NCBI RefSeq assembly: GCF_021497885.1
Contig: NZ_CP046523.1
Coordinates: 1,097,501-1,161,500 of the forward strand
From: Streptococcus oralis
Lineage (GTDB): Bacteria > Bacillota > Bacilli > Lactobacillales > Streptococcaceae
Direction: 5' to 3'
DNA length: 64,000 nt
Shown piece after piece: positions 49,570 to 58,806 of the stretch. Position 1 is the stretch's first letter; each line of letters starts with the position of its first letter. Below the pieces are notes generated by a model, which was given only the letters and a program-made list of their open reading frames with translations, was not told the DNA's origin and made no database searches. A program made the translations under genes and the position numbers.

Positions 49570-50097
49570 TTACTGTTCAGAAATTAAAAATTGATTTGAA
49601 GTTTTAATGATGTTTACCGTTTCCTTGACATCTAAATCATCCGTGAATAGAAAATGATGTTTCTCACTATTTTTAGCTAGAAACTCATTTCTTGCTTGGA
49701 TTGATAAATCGCCTGTTCTCTCAATTTCTTTTCGAGAAGAATCCCTATCTTTCAAGGTTTCTTCTTGAGCCATTAGGACACAATATTTTAGCTTAATCCG
49801 TTTTTCTTTTAAGAAGGCTGCAATTTTCTTCAGTTGCTCTTCAAATATGACATACTCTATCACGACAGTAATGCCACGATCCAAGAAATTATTGGTCAGA
49901 CTGATGATATTATCCCAGAATAAATCCATGAAAAATCCATCATCCTCCCAAGGAGCTACGAGACCTCCTTTAATCATTAAGTAAATCATATCCCCCTCTA
50001 TCACTGCACTTTTGTCAAAAGAATAGGCCAACTCTTTGCTGACAGTGCTCTTTCCAACGCCTGGGGGACCTGAAACAATATAAACACAATTTTCCAA
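49570..50097 (-). CDS. P-loop kinase-like ATPase of unknown substrate
   Basis: The 175-residue protein has Walker A GPPGVGKST at residues 10-18, a DMIYL segment after strand 2, and a lid-like region with DRDSSRKE (~residue 118). It belongs to the AAA_33/zeta-like nucleotide and small-molecule kinases; chloramphenicol phosphotransferase and shikimate-type kinases are related folds. The substrate is unknown. It starts MENCVYIVSG and is followed by a terminator. Confidence 0.82.
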   Translation of the reverse strand: MENCVYIVSGPPGVGKSTVSKELAYSFDKSAVIEGDMIYLMIKGGLVAPWEDDGFFMDLFWDNIISLTNNFLDRGITVVIEYVIFEEQLKKIAAFLKEKRIKLKYCVLMAQEETLKDRDSSRKEIERTGDLSIQARNEFLAKNSEKHHFLFTDDLDVKETVNIIKTSNQFLISEQ

Positions 50098-50152
50098 CCT
50101 TTTACCTCTACATACTTGAAATATCTCTAACTTACGATAACTTTCAGCCCAC

Positions 50153-50716
50153 TTATGACTTTCTTATGAAGTCTTCAGGATACTGCGCACGCGCACCACC
50201 GATGAGTTTTGGACGGCTAGCTAAAGCCGTTACATGGGCGTGCCCAATCTCACGTAGTACCGGTCGAATCGGAACCTGCACATGCTTGACATGCATGCCA
50301 ATTGCGGTATCTCCGATATCCAATCCAGCATGAGCCTTAATGAACTCCACTTCAACAGGGTCCTGCATAAACTTGAAGGCCGCCAACTGACCCGAACCTC
50401 CCGCATGAAGAGTAGGTAGTACACTGACGATTTCCAGACCAAACTGCTCTGCCACCTGGCGTTCAACAACGAGGGCACGATTGACATGCTCACAACCTTG
50501 AACAGCTAGATGAATTCCTTTTTCTTCTAGGATATCTAGGATGGTCTTCACAATGATTTCCCCAATTTCTTGGCTGGATTCCTTGCCAATATGGCCACCT
50601 AAAACTTCGCTAGAGGATAGACCTAGGACAAAGAGGCTTCCTTCACGCAATCCTATCTTTTCCAAAACATTCTCAATTACCTGCTGTGTTTCTGTTTTAA
50701 TTTTACTTTTGTCCAT
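50153..50716 (-). CDS. TIGR01440/UPF0340 family protein (YwlG type)
   Basis: The 187-residue protein matches the YwlG family: [15 protein letters not shown] near residue 33, [27 protein letters not shown] and [19 protein letters not shown]. No biochemical role is established to my knowledge. I use the ATG at 50716 (MDKSKIKTE), with GAGG 9 nt upstream; the ATG at 50731 overlaps this site. It is monocistronic or follows an unseen promoter. Confidence 0.88.
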   Translation of the reverse strand: MDKSKIKTETQQVIENVLEKIGLREGSLFVLGLSSSEVLGGHIGKESSQEIGEIIVKTILDILEEKGIHLAVQGCEHVNRALVVERQVAEQFGLEIVSVLPTLHAGGSGQLAAFKFMQDPVEVEFIKAHAGLDIGDTAIGMHVKHVQVPIRPVLREIGHAHVTALASRPKLIGGARAQYPEDFIRKS

Positions 50717-50801
50717 CACTCTTAACCTCATTATTCTCCTACTATCATATCTTTTTTTAATGATTTTATCAAGGCGAACTGAACAATCTGATTTTTAATA
50801 G

Positions 50802-50827
50802 TAAAACTCCCAGAATTGACTGGGAGC
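50802..50827 (-). terminator. Terminator of the two-component operon
   Basis: CTCCCAG / CTGGGAG stem with a 6-nt loop and TTTTA on the minus strand, adjoining the kinase stop codon. Confidence 0.85.
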
Positions 50828-52518
50828 TAACTTGATACTATTCTATTTATGTATATTTCAACTATCGTCCCTTTTTCGGGTGCAGAATTGATCTTCATCT
50901 GGTAATTGTCTCCAAAATGAAGTTTGAGTCGTTGGTTGACATTTTGTAGGCCAACTCCCCCACGTTTGAGCTGACTTTGACTGCTATCCTCAGGATTTTG
51001 GAAACCAACACCATCATCCTCAATGCGGATGATTAGTCCTGAATCCTTTTTCTGGACGGAAACTTTAATATGTCCCTGTCCATCTTTCTCCTTGATGCCG
51101 TGATAAAGGGCATTTTCTACAAGAGGTTGTAACACCAGCTTGGGCAAGACTAAATTATCAAAGTCAGGATCTTCATCAATCTCATACTCCAGCTTATCTC
51201 CGTAGCGCTGCTTCTGGATAAAGAGATACTGGCGGACATGATTGATTTCATCAGAAAGAGAAATCAAATCCTTTCCTTGATTAAGCGCCAAGCGGAAATA
51301 AGTTGCCAAGGACTTGGTCACCTGAACCACTCGCTGACTATCCTGAAATTCAGCCATCCAGATGATAGTGTCCAAAGTATTGTAGAGGAAATGGGGGTTA
51401 ATCTGGCTTGACAAGGCTTGAAGTTCATACTGTCGAGTCGCTTCTTCCTGCCTGCGAATAGCTGCCATCAGCTGATCAATCTGATCCAACATGGCATTAA
51501 ACTGGCGAGTCACTTCTCTTAATTCATAGGCACCAGCTTCCTTAGCACGCAGATTTTGTGTACCAGAAGCAATTTTCAGCATGGTCTCTCTCAAATCCTT
51601 CAAAGGGGCAATCCAGCGTTTGAGACTGAACCACACCAAGCAGAGACAGGCAAGAAGAGATAAGGCACTAGCACCAAGCAAGGTCCACATGAGTTGACTC
51701 CGAACCTGATCTAACTTCTCCAACGAAGACACGCCTATAACCGTCCAATCAGTTCCTGCAATCTGTTCCTGACTGACGTAGGATTGGTGATCCAGCGTAT
51801 AGCCCTGCCCCGTTTCAATGTAGGGTTTCATGGCCTCCATTTCACTTGCTGAGCTATAGACAGTACGTTTAGGATGGTAGACAAATTCATGGTTTTCATT
51901 GATGATAAAGGCAAAGCCCTGCTGGCCCAACTGGAGTTGGTTGAGATAGGCTTCCAGAGTTTCATAGGAAATATCCAATCGAAGTACGCCAAGATTGGCT
52001 CCCTTTGTATCGACAAGTTCCTGAGTGACAGAAATGACCCACTGACTGTCTGATTTACGAGCTGGTGTCAAAACTGGCTTAGCTCCCTGATGAATAGCCT
52101 TTTGGTACCAATCCTCAGCCATCATATCTGAGGAAGTTTTCATCTGCACACTATCATCTGTAGAAATAACCTGACCGGATTTGGTGACCAGTACCACCGT
52201 TTTCAAGTCCTGGTCTGCCTTTAAGATCGTCAAAAACAGATCTCGGATTCCCTTGACTTGGTCTTGGTTAGGATTCTCAGCATAGGCTAAGACATCCTTC
52301 TGCTGGGTCAAACTGGTAGAGGTGGTTTCTAATTTTTTGATATAAGACTGAATAAAGTGGCTAGTTTGGCTAATGGTCGTTTGGCTATTACCCTCGATAG
52401 TAGCCTCAATAGCTGATGAACTAGATTGATAATAGAAAGTCCCAACCACAGCTAGTAGAATGAGAAAGACCAGAAAGATGGAAATAACCATTCTGACTAA
52501 AAGAGAAGAACGCTTCAT
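50827..52518 (-). CDS. YesM-type sensor histidine kinase
   Basis: The 563-residue kinase has an N-terminal membrane helix (residues ~7-28), an extracellular Cache-like sensor domain (~35-270), a second helix (~275-300), a HAMP region, the LytS/YesM His_kinase domain with the phosphoacceptor in INPHFLYNTLDTI (~residue 370), and a GHKL ATPase domain (N-box VENALYHGI, GVGLQNVNQR). The ATG overlaps the regulator stop by 4 nt. By order with msrAB, thioredoxin and ccdA it matches pneumococcal TCS09 (ZmpS/HK09) as I recall. Confidence 0.93.
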   Translation of the reverse strand: MKRSSLLVRMVISIFLVFLILLAVVGTFYYQSSSSAIEATIEGNSQTTISQTSHFIQSYIKKLETTSTSLTQQKDVLAYAENPNQDQVKGIRDLFLTILKADQDLKTVVLVTKSGQVISTDDSVQMKTSSDMMAEDWYQKAIHQGAKPVLTPARKSDSQWVISVTQELVDTKGANLGVLRLDISYETLEAYLNQLQLGQQGFAFIINENHEFVYHPKRTVYSSASEMEAMKPYIETGQGYTLDHQSYVSQEQIAGTDWTVIGVSSLEKLDQVRSQLMWTLLGASALSLLACLCLVWFSLKRWIAPLKDLRETMLKIASGTQNLRAKEAGAYELREVTRQFNAMLDQIDQLMAAIRRQEEATRQYELQALSSQINPHFLYNTLDTIIWMAEFQDSQRVVQVTKSLATYFRLALNQGKDLISLSDEINHVRQYLFIQKQRYGDKLEYEIDEDPDFDNLVLPKLVLQPLVENALYHGIKEKDGQGHIKVSVQKKDSGLIIRIEDDGVGFQNPEDSSQSQLKRGGVGLQNVNQRLKLHFGDNYQMKINSAPEKGTIVEIYINRIVSS

Positions 52519-53252
52519 CGACCTTCTCCCTTCTTAAACTGACGAGGTGTCACACCTGCAATCTGTTTAAAACGTTGGGTAAAGTAGTTCATATCCTCAA
52601 AACCAACCTTTTCGGCTATCTCATAAATCTTTAAATCTGTGGTCAAAAGCAAGAGCTTGGCTTGTTTGACACGCTCTCTCACCAGGTAATCCTGAAAAGG
52701 CAGCCCCAACTCTTTCTTAATCAAGGAGCTCAGATAAGTCGGACTAAAGCCCAATTCACTGGCCAAGCTCTTTAAACTAAATTGACTGTCAGCCAGATGA
52801 GACTGAATCTTCTGAGCCAGGTTTCCCTCAAACTTATCGGTCAGTAAATCTTGTAACTGCTCTTCTTTTTCTTCCTTGTCTAGTTTTTGCTTGATTTTCC
52901 CCAACATTTCCTCAATATCCTGACGCGAAAAGGGCTTGAGCAGGTAGTCATCTACACCGAGTTTGACAGCAGACAAGGCATAATCAAAATCATCGTAACC
53001 TGTCAAAAAAACCAAATGCACCTGAGGATAGGTTTCTCGTACCAGACTAGCCAACTGGATGCCATTCAGCTGAGGCATATTGATATCGGTTAAAATGATA
53101 TCTGGCACCTGCTTTTGAATCAAATCCCAAGCCTGTCTTCCATTTTCAGCCTGACCGATGATTTCCATATCGTAGGCTGCTACATTGACCAGCTTGGTCA
53201 AGCCTTGTCTTACCAGATACTCATCTTCTACGATTAAGATTGTGTAGGTCAT
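52515..53252 (-). CDS. YesN-type response regulator with AraC domain
   Basis: The 245-residue regulator has a receiver domain (VEDEYLVRQGL, phosphoacceptor Asp in DIILTDINMP near residue 54, KPF) and a C-terminal AraC-type double helix-turn-helix (LGLPFQDYLVRERVKQAKLL, IAEKVGFEDMNYFTQRFK). I use the ATG at 53252, preceded by AAGGAG; an earlier start at 53270 includes that site. With the kinase it forms a two-component system, probably the ZmpR/RR09 type, reported to affect virulence genes in pneumococci. No zmpB gene is in this window. Confidence 0.92.
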   Translation of the reverse strand: MTYTILIVEDEYLVRQGLTKLVNVAAYDMEIIGQAENGRQAWDLIQKQVPDIILTDINMPQLNGIQLASLVRETYPQVHLVFLTGYDDFDYALSAVKLGVDDYLLKPFSRQDIEEMLGKIKQKLDKEEKEEQLQDLLTDKFEGNLAQKIQSHLADSQFSLKSLASELGFSPTYLSSLIKKELGLPFQDYLVRERVKQAKLLLLTTDLKIYEIAEKVGFEDMNYFTQRFKQIAGVTPRQFKKGEGR

Positions 53253-53281
53253 GCTCTGCTCCTTTACCACTTACTAGTATC

Positions 53282-53290
53282 AGTATAGCA
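53282..53290 (-). promoter_or_regulatory. Promoter of the two-component operon
   Basis: The minus strand reads TGCTATACT (extended -10), 30 nt before the regulator start. Confidence 0.55.
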
Positions 53291-53322
53291 AAATTCTCCA
53301 CTAACTGCTTAGGAAAGACTTC

Positions 53323-54435
53323 TTAATCGACATAATCTAGTAAATAGGCATAGCCTTTTTCTTCCATTTGGTCTTTGGGAATAAATCGGATAGAAAGACT
53401 ATTGATACAGTAGCGCAAGCCACCCTTGTCCTGAGGCCCATCTGTAAAGACATGGCCAAGGTGAGAATCTCCAACTCGACTTCTCACTTCCATGCGCGTC
53501 ATATTGTAAGACTTATCTTCCTTGTAAGTGACAACATCTGGACTAATTGGTTGGGTGAAACTAGGCCAGCCACAACCAGACTCAAACTTGTCCTTTGATG
53601 AAAAGAGGGGTTCGCCAGTTGCCACATCCACATAGATACCAGATTCAAATTTATCCCAGTAGCGGTTTGAAAAAGCTCGTTCTGTTTGATTTTTCTGGGT
53701 AACTGCATACTCCTCAGGCGACAAGGTCTTTTTCAATTCCTCATCACTTGGTTTAGGATATTTGCTGGCATCGATGACGGGGTAGGCAGCCTGATTGACA
53801 TTGATATGACAATAGCCATTTGGATTTTTCTTGAGGTAGTCTTGGTGATAATCCTCCGCCACCACAAAATTCTTCAAGTTTTCCTTTTCAACTGCCAGAG
53901 GTTGGTCGTATTTCTTAGCCACCTCATCAAAGACTTGGTTGATTACTTCCAAATCCTTGTCATCTGTGTAATAAACGCCAGTACGATACTGGGTACCCAC
54001 ATCATTTCCTTGTTTATTTTTGCTGGTTGGATTGATAATGCGGAAGTAATGAAGCAGGATTTCCTTGAGGGAAATTTGATTGGCGTCGTAAGTGACATGG
54101 ACGGTTTCCGCATGTCCTGTTTGGTTAATCAATTCGTACTTGGTTGTTTCCCCTCTACCGTTTGCATAGCCTGAAACGGCATCTGTCACTCCGGGAACGC
54201 GTGAGAAGTATTCCTCCACTCCCCAGAAACAACCTCCAGCTAGATAAATTTCGTGCAAGTCTGCGTCTTTGCTCACTTCTGTTTTTTTCACTGTTTTTCC
54301 TCCTTGGCTAACTGATGCTTTCTCAATTTGCGAGCTATCTGTCTGCCCTGCATTTCGCATTAATAGAAAATAGAAACCGGTTATGGCTAGAAGAATGACC
54401 CCTGCCAAGACAAAAAGTTTTACTTTATCATTCAT
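53323..54435 (-). CDS. msrAB: Membrane-anchored peptide methionine sulfoxide reductase MsrAB
   Basis: The 370-residue protein has an uncleaved N-terminal membrane anchor (residues ~6-25) and two fused enzymes. Msr[13 protein letters not shown] near residue 67. Msr[11 protein letters not shown] near residue 290 and the catalytic Cys in [11 protein letters not shown] near residue 340. It repairs oxidised methionine in surface proteins and is reduced by the thioredoxin lipoprotein encoded 9 nt upstream. No thioredoxin domain is fused, so the separate partner is needed. Confidence 0.95.
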   Translation of the reverse strand: MNDKVKLFVLAGVILLAITGFYFLLMRNAGQTDSSQIEKASVSQGGKTVKKTEVSKDADLHEIYLAGGCFWGVEEYFSRVPGVTDAVSGYANGRGETTKYELINQTGHAETVHVTYDANQISLKEILLHYFRIINPTSKNKQGNDVGTQYRTGVYYTDDKDLEVINQVFDEVAKKYDQPLAVEKENLKNFVVAEDYHQDYLKKNPNGYCHINVNQAAYPVIDASKYPKPSDEELKKTLSPEEYAVTQKNQTERAFSNRYWDKFESGIYVDVATGEPLFSSKDKFESGCGWPSFTQPISPDVVTYKEDKSYNMTRMEVRSRVGDSHLGHVFTDGPQDKGGLRYCINSLSIRFIPKDQMEEKGYAYLLDYVD

Positions 54436-54444
54436 AGCCTTTCT

Positions 54445-55008
54445 CTACCCCATTTCTTTCAATTCTTTTAAAATCATATCCTTATCCATAAAACCTGGTT
54501 GCGTTTTGACCAGCTTGCCTTCCTTGTCTATAAAGGCTTGAGTCGGATAAGAACGGACACCATAACTTTCCAAGAGTTTACCTGATGGATCAATTAGAAC
54601 TGGGAAATTTTTATAATCCAAGCCCTTATACCAATTCTTAAAGTCCGCTTCAGATTGCTCCCCCTTGTGACCAGGAGAGACCACTGTCAAAACTACATAG
54701 TCATCACCAGCATCCTTAGCGATTTCATCGGTATCTGGAAGACTGGCTAGACAGATAGAACACCAAGAAGCCCAGAATTTGAGATAGACTTTCTTGCCCT
54801 TGTAATCAGACAAACGATAGGTCTTGCCATCTACTCCCATCAGTTCAAAATCAGCAACCGCCTGACCTTTAGTCGCAGTTTGCGAACTGACTTGTTCTGT
54901 TTTGGTTTGCTCCTTCATAGTAGACTCGTCTGACATGTTTTTAGCCGAACAGGCTGCCAAACAACAGATTGAGCCTACTCCAAGAATACATGTTTGCCAT
55001 TTTTTCAT
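54445..55008 (-). CDS. Extracytoplasmic thioredoxin-fold lipoprotein (Etrx1-like, CSIC)
   Basis: The protein of 187 residues starts at 55008 (AGAGG upstream; the in-frame ATG at 55029 contains that site). It has lipobox LAAC with Cys20, then a TlpA-like domain with active site WC83SIC86 and SYPTQAFID near the C-terminus. By its place between ccdA and msrAB it is the dedicated electron donor to MsrAB, matching pneumococcal Etrx1 from memory. Confidence 0.92.
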   Translation of the reverse strand: MKKWQTCILGVGSICCLAACSAKNMSDESTMKEQTKTEQVSSQTATKGQAVADFELMGVDGKTYRLSDYKGKKVYLKFWASWCSICLASLPDTDEIAKDAGDDYVVLTVVSPGHKGEQSEADFKNWYKGLDYKNFPVLIDPSGKLLESYGVRSYPTQAFIDKEGKLVKTQPGFMDKDMILKELKEMG

Positions 55009-55021
55009 TTCTTTTTCCTCT

Positions 55022-55732
55022 CTATTCAAATAATGTAGTCAAAATGGAAGCATTTCCCAAAAGCACCAAGATTCCCATCACGATAATGAGGAAACCACCC
55101 ACTTTTTTGAGGGTTCCGAGATAAGGGTGGAGTTTTCGAAAATGTTTCAAAACATAGCTGGAGGCGAGAGCTAGAACCAAAAATGGTAGCGCCAAACCCA
55201 GCGTGTAAACCAACATGAGACCAGCTCCCTGCCAAGCTCCTGAACCACCTGAAGCCGCCAAGGCTAAAACAGACCCCAGAACTGGCCCCACACATGGCGT
55301 CCAAGCAAAACTAAAGGTCAACCCCAGTAAAAATGCCTGACTATAGCCGTTAGCGTTTTGACCCTGTCTCTTTAATTGTAGTCTTCTTTCCTTGTAGAGC
55401 CCCTGCAAATGTAAGACTTCCATCTGATGCAAGCCCAAGAGAATGATAACCGCACCCGTCACATACTGAAACCAAGAAGCATACAGCAAATTGCCTAAAA
55501 AACCAGCTCCATAACCCAGTAAGATAAAGACAAAGGAAATTCCTGCTATAAAGGCCAGAGTTCGCAATAAACTAACAAGTGAGATTGAAAATTTTTCGCT
55601 AGGAGCCTGAGCACCATCTTTGTCATCCAACAAGACCCCTGCATAGACAGGTAACAAGGGTAAGATACAAGGAGAAAAGAAGGAAAGAATTCCAGCAAGA
55701 AAAACACTGATAAAAAAGATTACATTGTCCAT
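55022..55732 (-). CDS. ccdA: CcdA-family thiol-disulfide transmembrane electron carrier, second copy
   Basis: The 236-residue six-helix protein has the membrane cysteines in FFSPCILPLLP and WTPCVGPVLG. It is about 60% similar by eye to the one at 48.0 kb and has an ATG start. It is the first gene of a ccdA-thioredoxin-msrAB operon, with the regulatory genes following after a promoter. It passes electrons from cytosolic thioredoxin to the surface thioredoxin. Confidence 0.93.
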   Translation of the reverse strand: MDNVIFFISVFLAGILSFFSPCILPLLPVYAGVLLDDKDGAQAPSEKFSISLVSLLRTLAFIAGISFVFILLGYGAGFLGNLLYASWFQYVTGAVIILLGLHQMEVLHLQGLYKERRLQLKRQGQNANGYSQAFLLGLTFSFAWTPCVGPVLGSVLALAASGGSGAWQGAGLMLVYTLGLALPFLVLALASSYVLKHFRKLHPYLGTLKKVGGFLIIVMGILVLLGNASILTTLFE

Positions 55733-55764
55733 TGCCTTCCTCCATTCTTTGATTTGATAGGACT

Positions 55765-55770
55765 ATTATA
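55765..55770 (-). promoter_or_regulatory. -10 box of the ccdA-thioredoxin-msrAB operon
   Basis: The minus strand has a perfect TATAAT (plus-strand ATTATA), 32 nt before the start; the -35 is not clear. Confidence 0.5.
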
Positions 55771-55875
55771 GCCCCAAAACTCCAGAAAAAACAGGGACAA
55801 TGATAGGGAAAAATAGGAATTTAATCAGTTTATTTAGAAACCTTCTACAAAAAAGTCCCATAAGATCTATAATGA

Positions 55876-56045
55876 AAAGCTACTAACAATCTCATTAAAC
55901 TCATCAAACGAAATGCCTTTGGTTTTCGAAACTTTGAAAACTTCAAAAAAAGAATTTTCATCGCTCTCAACATCAAAAAAGAAAGGACGAAATTCGTCCT
56001 TTCTCGATCTTAGCTGACTTCAACCCACTACAGTTGACAAAGAGC
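55876..56045 (+). mobile_element. ISL3-family (IS1167-like) 3' end remnant
   Basis: The plus strand encodes the C-terminal 45 residues of an ISL3-type transposase (ATNNLIKLIKRNAFGF, FENFKKRIFIALNIKKE) ending in a TAG at 56011-56013. It is followed by the right-end inverted repeat, which reads GCTCTTTGTCAACTGTAG on the minus strand. The rest of the element is missing. It fills most of the 360-bp gap between ccdA and map. Confidence 0.8.
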
Positions 56046-56093
56046 TGATTTTTCTGTCTAACTTTTTGGGGGCGGTACGAGCTCCCTTCGTTT

Positions 56094-56954
56094 TTAATAC
56101 GTTCCTTCTTCACCTTGACTGGTCAAGATAACAGGTCCATCTTTGGTAATCACGAACTGGTGTTCATATTGGCAAGATAGGCCGCCATCTATAGTCTTAT
56201 GAGCCCAGCCAGTCTTCATATCTGTATCAATTTCCCAGTCACCAGTATTGATCATGGGTTCAATGGTCAAGACCATTCCTTCACGGAGACGGAGTCCACG
56301 ACCTGCTATACCGTAGTTAGGAACCATTGGTTCTTCGTGCATAGTTGGACCAACACCATGACCAACCAAATCACGAACGACACCATAACCGCGACTTTCA
56401 GCATATTCCTGAATTGCTGCACCGATATCACCGATACGATTGCCGACAACTGCTTGCTCAATCCCTTTATACATAGCTTCCTTGGTCACGTCCATCAGGT
56501 TTTTCACTTCTTCAGACGGTGTACCAACCGCATAAGCCCAACATGAGTCAGCTAAACCACCAGTATAATTTTGGGTGTATTTTTTCATTTGCTCAACATT
56601 ATTGAAGTTGAGTTTAGATACATTGAGGTCTGATTTGGAAATCGGACCGCCTAGAACCATGTCAACCTTGAGTAAATCGCCATCTTTCAAAATGTAATGA
56701 CGTGGAAAAGCGTGAGCTACTTCGTCGTTGAGAGAGCAACAAGTGGCATAGGGGTAATCCATGACTGCCCCATCCACGCCAATCTGTAGAGGAAGGAAAT
56801 TTTCCTCTTTACAACGTCGACGAACATACTCTTCAACTTCCCACATATCCACGCCTGGCTTAATCAAATCACGTAAGCCGATATGGATACTTGCTAGGAA
56901 ATCACCAGCCTTGTCCATGGCTTCGATTTCACGTGCTGATTTTAAAGTTATCAT
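56094..56954 (-). CDS. map: Type I methionine aminopeptidase
   Basis: The 286-residue enzyme removes the initiator Met. It has the metal ligands in DGAVMDYPYATCCSLND (Asp), DLLKVDMV (Asp), GHGVGPTMHEEP (His, Glu) and EHQFVIT (Glu). It has a ~40-residue insertion (NFNNVEQMKKYTQNYTGG region) known in streptococcal MetAP. AGGAG lies before the ATG. It follows the DRTGG/CBS gene by 15 nt. Confidence 0.96.
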   Translation of the reverse strand: MITLKSAREIEAMDKAGDFLASIHIGLRDLIKPGVDMWEVEEYVRRRCKEENFLPLQIGVDGAVMDYPYATCCSLNDEVAHAFPRHYILKDGDLLKVDMVLGGPISKSDLNVSKLNFNNVEQMKKYTQNYTGGLADSCWAYAVGTPSEEVKNLMDVTKEAMYKGIEQAVVGNRIGDIGAAIQEYAESRGYGVVRDLVGHGVGPTMHEEPMVPNYGIAGRGLRLREGMVLTIEPMINTGDWEIDTDMKTGWAHKTIDGGLSCQYEHQFVITKDGPVILTSQGEEGTY

Positions 56955-56969
56955 TTTTTCTCCTAGATT

Positions 56970-58247
56970 CTAATTGATTTTAACTGTAACATTTGCTTTT
57001 GATACAATTTGATGACCATGATAAATATCATAATCAATAATGGCTGAGCGTCTCGTGTGGTGAATAATGCGTGCCTGAATCCGCAAAGTATCATCTATCT
57101 GAACAGCTTGCAAGAAGTAAATTAGCATCTGCTCGATGATGAGATTGCGTCTGCTATTTGCCACCAAATCCTGTGTCATGTGGGTTAAAATTTCAGCAAG
57201 AACACCATTTGCCAAAACTCCGTTTTTCTCAAGCATAAAGGGCTCAACTGTAATCACAACTTCGTCGTGATGATAAGACAACTTTTGTCCGATTTGCTCT
57301 GAAAAAGTCGGCAAAGCCGAAACCTGAGAGCGACTCATCTTATCCATGACATCTCGTCTCGTTACAACTCCGAGCAAAGTTTGATTGCTTCTCACGACTG
57401 GGACCATCTCAAAGTCTTCTGCTATCATCCGTTGACTGACATTGGCAATATTGGTCGCTAATCCTGTCACGAAAATGCTGCGCGTCATCACCTTATCAAT
57501 CGTCGTGCTAGGGGATTTATCCCCTGCATCACGCATGGTAACAACTCCCACAACCACTTGATGCTGATTGATGACTGGGAAACGACTACTTCGATTCTTG
57601 CGTACCAAGTCTAGATAATCTTTCACTGTGTCTGTTTCTCTCAAAAAACCATACTCATGGCTAGGACGATAGAGCTTTTCAACTGTCAGAATATCGGTTT
57701 TGATTTGAACATTTGAGAGAGCTCTGTTGATCATGGTCGCTACTGTAAAAGTATCATGCTTACTTCTCAGGACAGGAATACCCTTTTTATTGGCAAGAGC
57801 TAGTACATCCTCGTGCACATGAAAACCACCCGTCACGAGAACCGCATTTTCATTTTCCAAAGCTAAAAGTTGAATACGAGTACGGTCTCCGACGATTAAC
57901 AAACCACCATCATTCAGATAGGACAAGATATTCTGCTCAGTCATGGCTCCAATAGAAAATTTACTAAACTCTCTCTCTAACCCTTCCTGACCAGCTAGAA
58001 CTTCAGAGGAGGTGACTTCAGCAATTTCAGCATAGGTTAGCCGCTCAATAGCCACTTTTTGGGACTTGACCCGTATAGTTCCACTACGTGGCCGAGTTTC
58101 AACGATACCACGATTTTCAGCTTCTTTAATAGCTCGGTAGGCTGTTCCGTCACTAACACCTAGGTGATTGGAAATACTGCGAACACTAACTCTCTTCCCA
58201 ATTGGCAACTCTTCCAGATAGGACAAAATTTCCTGGTGTTTACTCAT
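56970..58247 (-). CDS. HTH-DRTGG-CBS regulator (YtoI type)
   Basis: The 425-residue cytoplasmic protein has a GntR-like winged helix (SISNHLGVSDGTAYRAIKEA, ~residues 24-43), a DRTGG domain (~85-190, LIVGDRTRIQLLA), a pair of CBS domains (~195-310, with MTRSIFVTGLATN) and a C-terminal hotdog thioesterase-like domain (~320-425). This is the layout of B. subtilis YtoI, whose role is unknown; CBS pairs usually bind adenine nucleotides. It overlaps the upstream GNAT gene by 8 nt. Confidence 0.92.
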   Translation of the reverse strand: MSKHQEILSYLEELPIGKRVSVRSISNHLGVSDGTAYRAIKEAENRGIVETRPRSGTIRVKSQKVAIERLTYAEIAEVTSSEVLAGQEGLEREFSKFSIGAMTEQNILSYLNDGGLLIVGDRTRIQLLALENENAVLVTGGFHVHEDVLALANKKGIPVLRSKHDTFTVATMINRALSNVQIKTDILTVEKLYRPSHEYGFLRETDTVKDYLDLVRKNRSSRFPVINQHQVVVGVVTMRDAGDKSPSTTIDKVMTRSIFVTGLATNIANVSQRMIAEDFEMVPVVRSNQTLLGVVTRRDVMDKMSRSQVSALPTFSEQIGQKLSYHHDEVVITVEPFMLEKNGVLANGVLAEILTHMTQDLVANSRRNLIIEQMLIYFLQAVQIDDTLRIQARIIHHTRRSAIIDYDIYHGHQIVSKANVTVKIN

Positions 58248-58791
58248 TGAATTCTCCTTTTATGTATCGAAATTCAAGATAGTCCCTCATTTTTCGTGTA
58301 TAGCGATCGCTTCCCTTAAACTGTCGGACGAGGCTAAAACCCGATTTTAAGGCTACTTTTTGACTAGCTTGATTCTCCAGATGAGTGATGATGGATAATT
58401 GTTTTAAACCAAATTCTTCAAATGAAAGCTGACATAGTTTGGTAACTACTTCTGTCATATAACCTTGTGACCAAGAATCCTTTTTTAAGAAATAACCAAT
58501 TTCTGCTTCTTTTTTGATTTCATCGATTTTTTTCAAATTTAATAGAGCCAATCATTTCCTGATTTCCTTGAAGACAAATTGCCCAAACACCCAGAGGATT
58601 CTTCATAAAATAGTTAGCAAGTGCGTACTGACTTTCTTCCAAATTTGCTTGACTGGGAAAAATAAACTGCAAATTCTCAGGGTTTGAAGCAATCTCGAAA
58701 AACGCTTGACTGTCACTAAAAAAGAAAGGACGCAAATACAAGCGCTCCGTTTCAAAAAAGAAAACATTGCTAATTTGGTCCAAATATTCAT
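58240..58791 (-). pseudogene. GNAT acetyltransferase, frameshifted
   Basis: Two frames together make a RimJ/RimL-type acetyltransferase: TERLYLRPFFFSDSQAFFE and MIGSIKFEK in the first, then IDEIKKEAEIGYFLKKDSWS and LENQASQKVALKSGF in the second. The break is at a run of seven A (plus-strand T-run 58527-58533), where removing one base joins EK-IDEIKKEAE exactly. The start may also carry a lost T after ATGAATATT near 58786. This lies at the edge of a cluster of similar indels in murA and pyk, so sequence error is likely. Substrate unknown. Confidence 0.8.
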
Positions 58792-58806
58792 AATCACCTC
58801 AACGGC

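Noticed and set aside
49391..49575. Minus-strand frame ending EKIFRYRNQ
   Set aside because: It runs through the terminator hairpin of the kinase gene and has no start; not supportable as a gene.
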